DNA of 64,000 bases from JACRLV01 sp045863555. GTDB taxonomy: Bacteria > Planctomycetota > Phycisphaerae > UBA1845 > Fen-1342. Shown here one piece after another: positions 58,370 to 64,000 of this stretch. The notes beneath the pieces are model-generated. The model saw only the letters and a program-made list of their open reading frames with translations. It had not been told where the DNA came from and ran no database searches. Where the stretch lies: positions 214,382 to 278,381 of the forward strand of contig BTUU01000007.1 of the NCBI GenBank assembly GCA_045863555.1. Direction: 5' to 3'. Position numbers and translations under genes: made by a program. Numbering within the stretch: position 1 is the first letter of the stretch; each line of letters starts with the position of its first letter.

Positions 58370-59432
58370 CATCCCGTCCGTCGCAGCGCCTCCGCGGGGT
58401 TGGCTGGAGCCGGTGGCAAAGGCCGGGTTCGCAGAGAACTGGGACGCCGAACTGTTCGGCATTCGCGTCCCCGCATGGCGCTGGCCGGTCGTGCGAGCAA
58501 TTGAGTCGCTATTTCATACGGGTGACGGCCGTCCGATCGTCATCGCGGATATCGGCTGCGGCGCGGCGACCTACGCGCGGCACCTGCTGACGACCGGCAT
58601 CCCGTTCGAGTACCACGGCTTTGACCACAACCCGGGCATCCTCGAAGCCGCGGCGGAGCGCTGGCGGTTCCTCGCCGCCGGTGCACCGCGCTTCGCGCTG
58701 CTCGACGCGCGCGAGCCTCGCTGGCCGATTGCGGATCGTCGTTTTGACGTCGTGCTGTGGGATTCGACGCTTCGGTTCGTGGAAGATGTTCCGGCCGCCG
58801 TCCGCGAGAGCGCCCGGGTGGGTCGGCGGGCGATTCTGCTCGCACGAACACCGGTCGAGACTCGAACGTGGCGGGAGGAAGTTTCGTACTACGGAATGAA
58901 CACGCCGTCGACGAACTGGCACTTCGATCGGGCGTATTTCGAGCGGGTCGCGGCTCAAACGGGCTTGACCCTGTCGGTCTCGGTCGGGGATGCCGATCTC
59001 CAGGCGCTGACGCGCGGGGCCTGGCCCGAGGCGGGGCAAATCCAGCCGGGCGTCAATCTCACGCGCGCATTTCACGAGAAATATATTCGTGAACGAGTCG
59101 ACCGCCTTCTGGCCGCCGAGCCGGGCCCGTGGTCGATCTATGGCGCGGGCCGGCATACGCGGTGGCTGCTGGGCGTGATTTCCGAGTCTGCGCGCCGCCG
59201 GGTGCAGGCCATCGTCGATGATGCGGCGAGGCCCGGCCAAACGCTTTCAGGGCATTCCGTTTCGCGGCCCGAGTCCGCGAATCCGGCGTGCTTCGCGGGA
59301 GTGGTCGTCAGCTCGGATACGATCGAGGACCGACTTGCGGTCGCCGCGGTGAGGTGGAGCGGAGACGCGGCGCGCGTGCACCGGCTCTACGCGGCGATGC
59401 CGCCCGGCCCTTATGACAAGGCAGCCGTCTGA
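58353..59432 (+). CDS. SAM-dependent methyltransferase with C-terminal sugar-sensing-like domain
   Basis: 359 aa from TTG 58353, 8 bases after GGGAG, overlapping the deacetylase-like gene by 17 bases. Class I methyltransferase motifs: IVIADIGCGAATYARHLL, EYHGFDHNPGILEAAAER, RFALLDAREPRWP, DVVLWDSTLRFVED. After about residue 250 a second domain starts: GPWSIYGAGRHTRWLLGVIS, VQAIVDDAARPGQTLSGHSV and FAGVVVSSDTIEDRLAVAAV. This small NAD-binding-like fold also opens the preceding protein. It probably O- or N-methylates a sugar of the glycan made by this locus. It is the last gene of the run, convergent with the cupin gene. Confidence 0.82.
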   Translation: MPLTDDIPSVAAPPRGWLEPVAKAGFAENWDAELFGIRVPAWRWPVVRAIESLFHTGDGRPIVIADIGCGAATYARHLLTTGIPFEYHGFDHNPGILEAAAERWRFLAAGAPRFALLDAREPRWPIADRRFDVVLWDSTLRFVEDVPAAVRESARVGRRAILLARTPVETRTWREEVSYYGMNTPSTNWHFDRAYFERVAAQTGLTLSVSVGDADLQALTRGAWPEAGQIQPGVNLTRAFHEKYIRERVDRLLAAEPGPWSIYGAGRHTRWLLGVISESARRRVQAIVDDAARPGQTLSGHSVSRPESANPACFAGVVVSSDTIEDRLAVAAVRWSGDAARVHRLYAAMPPGPYDKAAV

Positions 59433-59444
59433 AATCGTTTGGGG

Positions 59445-59912
59445 TTACCCCGCGAGCGGCGGCCCGAGGAACTCGACGCCGATTCGACCGAACGCGTCCG
59501 CGAGCGTCTCGGGGCCGGCCCGACCCTCCCGGGCGAGCTGGTCCGCCTCGCGAAATGCGCATTCCAACCCGGCGGGCGTGCAGGTGACCAGCATCCGCGA
59601 GGGCGTCGCGCCGATATTTCGGAACGTGTGGACGGAGCCACGTGGTGCAAAGGCGAATCCGCCCGCGTTGACCACGAATTCCCGACCGTCGACGGAGAAT
59701 TTCACCGTTCCTTCGATCACAAAGAAGAACTCGTCGTCGCGCTGGTGGCGGTGAAGGGGCGGCCCCATCCCGGGCCCGGTGGTGTGTTCGAATATCGCGG
59801 CCTGACCGGCGGTCGCGGCGCCGTCCGCGAGGATCCGGACGCGATCGCCGACGACGTTTACGATCTCGCCGCCGTCTGCCGGCAGTGTGTACGCACTCCG
59901 CGTCTGCGTCAT
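59445..59912 (-). CDS. cupin-domain protein
   Basis: A 155-aa single-domain cupin starting at 59912 (GGAG upstream). Metal-site motif 1 is PLHRHQRDDEFFFVIEGTVK, with the two His and the Glu in place, and motif 2 is GGFAFAPRGSVHTFRNIG, with the last His. The preceding segment GDRVRILADGAATAGQAAIF and the C-terminal helix FREADQLAREGRAGPETLAD match small quercetinase/AraC-like cupins (Cupin_2). Such proteins bind metal and small ligands; enzymatic activity cannot be claimed. It is 12 bases from the convergent methyltransferase stop and on the same strand as the DedA gene, 32 bases downstream of its coding direction. Confidence 0.85.
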   Translation of the reverse strand: MTQTRSAYTLPADGGEIVNVVGDRVRILADGAATAGQAAIFEHTTGPGMGPPLHRHQRDDEFFFVIEGTVKFSVDGREFVVNAGGFAFAPRGSVHTFRNIGATPSRMLVTCTPAGLECAFREADQLAREGRAGPETLADAFGRIGVEFLGPPLAG

Positions 59913-59944
59913 CAAAATCGCTTCTCCGTCGGAATGAGGGGAGG

Positions 59945-60724
59945 TCAGTCGGCGGGAATTCCCGCGGTACCGGCACGTCGCGGCGGCGGCGATTCCGCGT
60001 GCCCCGCGGTCCGGGCGGGCGCCGGCGGTTCGGCTGCTCCGCCCGCTGCGCCGGCGGCCGCGGCGGCGAGATCCGCCTTGCGCTGCCTGCGCATCTTTCG
60101 GACTTCGTACCAGACAATGCCGAGGACGCCGACGACGCTGACAACGAGGATGATGATCTTCGCGTCGGCGATGTACGCTTCGAGCTGGTCGAGCATGCCC
60201 GCGAAGACGTAGCCGATGACGATGAAAAACGGGGCAGAGAGCAGCGCTCCCGCGAAATCGGCGAGGAAGAACTTCCAGAACGGAAAACGCGTGACGCCCG
60301 CGGTGAGGCACATGATCGCCCGGACGCCCATCATGAAACGGCCGAAGAAGCAGGCCCAGACGCCCCAGTCATGGAAGCGCGCCGTCATCATCTCCATACG
60401 TTGCGGCGTGATCAACCAGCTCACGGTGCGATGGGCAAAAACGTCGCGCCCCCACTTTCGCCCGAGGGAGTAGAGGATGACGTCGCCGCTCATGATGCCG
60501 GCCAGCGAAACCAGGATCGTCCACTCCCACTGCGCGATATCCGGCCGCGTCTTCAGCAGAATGCCCGCGGCGATCAGGGGGATGTCCTCGGGGATGGGCA
60601 CACCGAGGCTGGCGATCACGAACACGCCGAGCAGTACGGGGTAGAAGGAGTATTCGAGGGTCTGCATGACCCAGTTGAAAAGGGACGAATCGGTGCTCGC
60701 GAGCAGTGAAAGAAAGATGTCCAT
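59945..60724 (-). CDS. DedA/VTT-family membrane protein
   Basis: 259 aa from ATG 60724. The VTT core is clear: FYPVLLGVFVIASLGVPIPE then LIAAGILL, GIMSGDVILYSLGRKWGRD, the amphipathic ARFHDWGVWACFFGRFMMG with the conserved Arg, VRAIMCLTAGVTRFPFWKFF and ADFAGALLSAPFFIVIGYVF. A last helix (IIILVVSVVGVLGIVWYEV) is followed by a cytoplasmic basic and Ala/Pro-rich tail of about 60 residues. DedA proteins take part in lipid-carrier (undecaprenyl phosphate or phosphatidylethanolamine) flipping in several bacteria; carrier recycling next to a glycan locus would fit. The Met at 60742 is an alternative start. It is divergent from the ferredoxin gene. Confidence 0.88.
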   Translation of the reverse strand: MDIFLSLLASTDSSLFNWVMQTLEYSFYPVLLGVFVIASLGVPIPEDIPLIAAGILLKTRPDIAQWEWTILVSLAGIMSGDVILYSLGRKWGRDVFAHRTVSWLITPQRMEMMTARFHDWGVWACFFGRFMMGVRAIMCLTAGVTRFPFWKFFLADFAGALLSAPFFIVIGYVFAGMLDQLEAYIADAKIIILVVSVVGVLGIVWYEVRKMRRQRKADLAAAAAGAAGGAAEPPAPARTAGHAESPPPRRAGTAGIPAD

Positions 60725-60882
60725 TCGCGGGTCAGGCCCCATCGCCGGCGGCACTGCAGCTCACCCGGCGCGCCGGGACGCCGGACCCAGCCCTCGAACT
60801 CCGGGCTGTTCTGATACTATAGCTGATCGGCTCGGGAACGCGACGGACGCGAATCCGTGAGCCCGGTTCAGTCCGAATTTGC

Positions 60883-62862
60883 ATGAAAGACCAAAGAACG
60901 GCCAGATCGATATCGCTCCCGGTGGCCCGGACCGCGATCCGCCCCTCGCGGATGGGCTGGAAACGGGCGGCCGTTCTCATCGCGGTCCACGTCATCTTCG
61001 CCATCCACATCGTCCACTGGCGCAGCTCCGGCTCCACGATCAGTCCGCTGGAGCCGTCCGAGGCGATGGAATTCACCAAGCACGGGGTCGTGAATGCCGG
61101 CTTCGTGTTTTTTGCGCTCGCCATCGCCTCTACGCTGCTTCTGGGTCGGTGGTTCTGCGGCTGGGGCTGCCATCTGGTGGCCCTCCAGGACCTTTCGCGC
61201 TGGCTGCTCGGGCTGATGCGGATCCGCCCGCGGCCGATTCGGTCGGCCGTGCTCTCGGCGGTCCCGCTGCTTGCGTTCATGTACATGTTCATCATGCCGC
61301 TGCTCGATGTTCCGGCGCTGAAGCTCGCGGGTATCGAGCCCGGGGAGGGGGCGAGGTGGGCGTTCGGCGGCACGAAACTAACGACGGACTCCTTCTGGGC
61401 GACGTTTCCCGGAGTCATGGGCGCGGTGCTCACGCTGCTTGTCTGCGGGTTCATCATCATCTACGTGCTCGGCGCGAAGGGATTCTGCACCACCGGCTGC
61501 CCGTACGGCGCGATTTTCGGCGCGGCGGACCGATTTGCGCCGCTGCGCATCCGCGTCAACGAGGATTGCACGCAGAGCGGCCACTGCACGGCGGTGTGCT
61601 CGTCGAACGTGCGGGTTCACGACGAAGTCCGCCGATTCGGGATGGTGGTGGATCCCGGGTGCATGAAGTGTCTCGACTGCGTGTCGGTGTGCCCGAATGA
61701 GGCGCTCTCGGTTGGCTGGGGAGCGACGGCGGTCGCGCCGCGACAGGAATCACCGGTGCGCGTGCAGCGGAGTGAACGCGCACCCGGGCAGGAATCCGGC
61801 GGCGCGGTCGCGACGTGGGCGCTGCTGGCCATCTTCTGCGTTGCGGCGATGGCGGTTTTTCACGGGTACGACACGCATGTGAAGTACGTCCTGACGAAGG
61901 TCGACTGGATCTTCGCCGGGCTTGGCGCGGCGCTGTCGCTCGTCATCCTGGTCCTCTTTCGGGGGCGGCGCGCCGGCCCGCGTGAGTCGACGCTGGCGGA
62001 AGAACTGCTTCTCGCCGTGTTCTTTCTCGCCGGCATGGCCGTCTTTCGGGGCCTCGGGAATCTCGTGCCGTTCCTGTTTGCACTCGGTCTTTCCGCGATC
62101 ACCGCCTGGGTGCTCACGCAGGCGTGTCTGCTCATGTCGCGAAGGCAGGTCTCGGCCCTGGGATTCCGGCTGAAGCGCGAGGGACGGCTTCAGCCGGCGG
62201 CGGCCGGGTTTCTCACCGTCGCCGCGGGCCTCGTCGGAATCATGGGCTATGGCGCGGTCGAGACATCGCGCGTCATTCGCGCCGGCACTCTTCGAGTCGA
62301 GTACGGCAGCCTGCTCCCGAGAATCAGCGCGGACATCGTCGAGCCAGGGGAGCTGGAGCGCGCGATCGTCCTCAAGGGACAGCTTGTCACGCTTGATCCC
62401 GGCCAGCTTGAGCATGCGTTCGACCTCGCGCGACTGACGGCCCGCGCGGGGCGGCTCGACGAGGTTCCGCGAATCTACGAATCCGTGCTCGCGCGACCGG
62501 GGCTGATCAAGGGCGACGCGGCGCGGACGCACTTTGAGTACGCGATGTTCGAATCTGTCCGCGGAAATGCGGCGGCGGTCATCGAGCGTCTTTCGCGCGC
62601 CATCGCAGACGCACCGGAGTGGCCGAGCCCGCGCGTCATGCTCGGGCAGGTCCACGCGGCTTCGGGGAACTTCGCCGCTGCCGTTGAGCAGTTTTCGGCG
62701 GCCGCGCGGCTGCTGCCACGCGACCCTGATGTTCGAATGATGCTGGCGGGCTGCTACATGCAGCTCGGACGGTCCGAAGACGCACGCCGGGAGGCCCAGG
62801 CGGCCGCGCAGCTCGCACCGGAGCGGGAGGATATCCGCGCGGCGCTCCAGCAGATGCCGTGA
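60883..62862 (+). CDS. NapH/NosR-like membrane ferredoxin with C-terminal TPR domain
   Basis: A 659-aa membrane protein. The N-terminal half has helices KRAAVLIAVHVIFAIHIVHW, FVFFALAIASTLLLGRWFCG with CGWGCH, and then CTTGCPYGAIF, the Cys pairs of NapH/CcoG-type proteins. Two [4Fe-4S] sets follow in a soluble loop: CTQSGHCTAVC and CMKCLDCVSVCPNE. Further helices (WALLAIFCVAAMAVF, LGAALSLVILVLF, LLLAVFFLAGMAVF, FLFALGLSAITAWVL, AAGFLTVAAGLVGIMGYGAV) lead to about 190 residues of TPR repeats (RLDEVPRIYESVLARPGLIK, AAVEQFSAAARLLPRDPDVR). It likely carries electrons across the membrane to an external partner held by the TPRs; the partner is unknown. No SD is visible. Confidence 0.85.
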   Translation: MKDQRTARSISLPVARTAIRPSRMGWKRAAVLIAVHVIFAIHIVHWRSSGSTISPLEPSEAMEFTKHGVVNAGFVFFALAIASTLLLGRWFCGWGCHLVALQDLSRWLLGLMRIRPRPIRSAVLSAVPLLAFMYMFIMPLLDVPALKLAGIEPGEGARWAFGGTKLTTDSFWATFPGVMGAVLTLLVCGFIIIYVLGAKGFCTTGCPYGAIFGAADRFAPLRIRVNEDCTQSGHCTAVCSSNVRVHDEVRRFGMVVDPGCMKCLDCVSVCPNEALSVGWGATAVAPRQESPVRVQRSERAPGQESGGAVATWALLAIFCVAAMAVFHGYDTHVKYVLTKVDWIFAGLGAALSLVILVLFRGRRAGPRESTLAEELLLAVFFLAGMAVFRGLGNLVPFLFALGLSAITAWVLTQACLLMSRRQVSALGFRLKREGRLQPAAAGFLTVAAGLVGIMGYGAVETSRVIRAGTLRVEYGSLLPRISADIVEPGELERAIVLKGQLVTLDPGQLEHAFDLARLTARAGRLDEVPRIYESVLARPGLIKGDAARTHFEYAMFESVRGNAAAVIERLSRAIADAPEWPSPRVMLGQVHAASGNFAAAVEQFSAAARLLPRDPDVRMMLAGCYMQLGRSEDARREAQAAAQLAPEREDIRAALQQMP

Positions 62863-62868
62863 CTCGCG

Positions 62869-63873
62869 TCAGCGCGGCAGGAGTGAGGCCGTCCAGGCGA
62901 AATTTGAAAATGCGCCGCCTGTGTGAATGAATACGACCGGTCGCTTCCGCCCGAATCGCCCCTGTTTCGCGCCGTCAACCAGCGCCCAGAATGCCTTGGC
63001 CGTGTAGACCGGGTCGAGCAGGAGCCCTTCGACGCGTGCGAGCATCCGCAGCGTGTCCACCGCCTCGGCGTATGGAATTGCATACCCCTCGCCGACGTAG
63101 CCTTCGAGGTAGTGCATCAAGGCTTCGTTCCATTCGACGGGCAGACGGTACTGCTCGATCGCCGCGCGGCAGAGCGCCGCGACTTCCCGCGTGTGGTAGG
63201 CGACATCGTCGCTGACGGGAACGCCCCAGAACTCGATGCCGGCGGTTTCGTGGAGCAACTTTCCGAGCAGCAGTCCCGCGTACGTCCCCCCCGACGAGAC
63301 ACCGACAACGACATCGGCCTCGCCGATACCCGCTTCACGAAGCTGCGATGCCAGCTCGCCGGCCGCCCGGATGTAACCAAAGCAGCCGAGCGGCTCCGAC
63401 GCGCCGGCCGGCGTGAAGCGCGGCCGCCGCCCCGCCGCCCGAAGCTCCGCGAGGGTCGCTTCGATGATGGCATCGCGATTCGGGGAATACGCTTCGCGCG
63501 AATAGGATCGCCACTCCGCGCCAAAGAGACCGTCGAGAAACTGGTTGCCTTGGATTTCCGGCGGAGGCAGCGGCCGGAAGAGCAGCCGGGCGTGCAATCC
63601 CAGCCGCGCACAGACGGCCGCCGTTGCGCGGCAGTGGTTCGACTGGCAGGTGCCCTCCGTGACCAGCGTATCGAAACCCTCGGTGGTTGCCGCCGCCGCG
63701 ATGTATTCCAGTTTGCGGATCTTGTTGCCGGAGAATTCGAGGCCGGTCAGGTCGTCGCGTTTCACCCAGATCTGACATTCACCGCCGAGCTGCGCTTCGA
63801 GCCGGGTGAGGCGTGTGAGCGGAGTCGGCAGGGTAGCGAGAGCGAGTCGCCGGGGTTCGGAAAACGATGGCAT
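62869..63873 (-). CDS. D-cysteine desulfhydrase / ACC deaminase-family PLP enzyme
   Basis: 334 aa from ATG 63873 (GGGAGG six bases upstream). The PLP Lys is in LEFSGNKIRKLEY near residue 52, preceded by IWVKRDDLTG, with TEGTCQSNHCRATAAVCARL and VVVGVSSGGTYAGLLLGKLL (phosphate loop) and YTAKAFWALVDGAKQGRF. The wording fits the DcyD/ACC-deaminase group, which releases pyruvate, ammonia and H2S from D-cysteine or cleaves 1-aminocyclopropane-1-carboxylate. The two activities differ by a few active-site residues I cannot judge here; the DcyD-type is the commoner bacterial case. It is convergent with the ferredoxin gene, six bases apart. Confidence 0.88.
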   Translation of the reverse strand: MPSFSEPRRLALATLPTPLTRLTRLEAQLGGECQIWVKRDDLTGLEFSGNKIRKLEYIAAAATTEGFDTLVTEGTCQSNHCRATAAVCARLGLHARLLFRPLPPPEIQGNQFLDGLFGAEWRSYSREAYSPNRDAIIEATLAELRAAGRRPRFTPAGASEPLGCFGYIRAAGELASQLREAGIGEADVVVGVSSGGTYAGLLLGKLLHETAGIEFWGVPVSDDVAYHTREVAALCRAAIEQYRLPVEWNEALMHYLEGYVGEGYAIPYAEAVDTLRMLARVEGLLLDPVYTAKAFWALVDGAKQGRFGRKRPVVFIHTGGAFSNFAWTASLLPR

Positions 63874-63944
63874 GCGAGCCTCCCGGCGCATCGTCGATTA
63901 GGCAGCGCCTCACTGTCAAACGCAGAGAGCCGATTCTGCCGAAA

Positions 63945-63982
63945 AACCACGCGGGCCGGTGAAGATCATCCACCGACCCGCG
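63945..63982 (-). terminator. intrinsic terminator for a gene beyond the right edge
   Basis: Read on the minus strand: CGCGGGTCGGTG (63982-63971), loop of 9, CACCGGCCCGCG (63961-63950), a 12-bp stem with one mismatch, followed by TGG and five T. It lies upstream of the desulfhydrase start, so it should end a minus-strand gene outside the window. Confidence 0.7.
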
Positions 63983-64000
63983 CTGAAATTAACTGCCAGC

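Noticed and set aside
24394..59432. Sialic-acid biosynthesis pathway (NeuC plus NeuD)
   Set aside because: NeuB and NeuA homologues are absent, the two genes lie about 29 kb apart, and NeuD-like acetyltransferases also act on other amino-sugars.
1..64000. tRNA, rRNA, transposase, integrase or phage genes
   Set aside because: None recognised on either strand by reading; a covariance-model scan would be needed to exclude small RNAs firmly.

Overview
The window is GC-rich, densely coded DNA of one bacterial chromosome, most likely a planctomycete (Phycisphaerae-like). The pointers are two PEP-CTERM proteins (14.5-15.8 kb), a secreted protein ending in dockerin-type repeats (7.2-7.9 kb), a DUF1571 protein, two PQQ-type propeller proteins, and a transporter carrying the CxCGYDLTGN...CPECG zinc-ribbon tail common in this phylum. 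The taxonomic call is inference. No rRNA, tRNA, CRISPR array, transposase, integrase or phage gene was recognised. Starts were set by Shine-Dalgarno (SD) spacing and domain boundaries; several are GTG or TTG.

Left part, 0-24 kb: a truncated rsmG, a small membrane lipoprotein gene bracketed by 41-nt direct repeats, a cobalamin adenosyltransferase, and a non-coding cassette of five hairpins. Then come a saccharopine dehydrogenase-like gene overlapping a lone OppC-type permease, an amino-acid permease, and a fused FAD/Fe-S dehydrogenase. An FHA-GAF-SpoIIE phosphatase, the tandem PEP-CTERM pair, an MlaF-type ATPase, a cardiolipin synthase, a BatA-like protein, an ACT-ACT protein and a hydrolase follow.

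Middle part, 24-42 kb: a NeuC-type epimerase, an M32 carboxypeptidase, a stand-alone relative of the LigD phosphoesterase domain, a Gly/Ser-rich lipoprotein, a LolA-like protein next to TerC, and RibBA. Next are an outer-membrane-quinoprotein-like propeller, a GAF-sigma54 activator and an FAD monooxygenase. ispG closes this part, heading what looks like one transcription unit with a DUF1877 gene, a zeta-type kinase and a small partner gene.

Accessory part, 42-46.4 kb: a 21-bp minisatellite of ten units, a 17-bp inverted-repeat element, and a four-gene minus-strand operon (methyltransferase fused to an Mrr-like nuclease, a zinc ribbon, an unknown helical protein, a HEPN-like protein). Its base composition is visibly less GC-rich than its surroundings. 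It is the best candidate for an undescribed defence system here.

Right part, 46.4-64 kb: a TetR/MFP/RND efflux operon with 4-bp overlaps, then a surface-glycan locus. That locus holds a divergent pair of DegT-family enzymes (one with His at the PLP-lysine position), a NeuD-like acetyltransferase, two glycosyltransferases, a deacetylase-like protein and a methyltransferase, mostly overlapping. A cupin, a DedA protein, a NapH-like ferredoxin with a TPR tail and a D-cysteine desulfhydrase-like enzyme complete the window. A terminator at the right edge implies a minus-strand gene beyond it.
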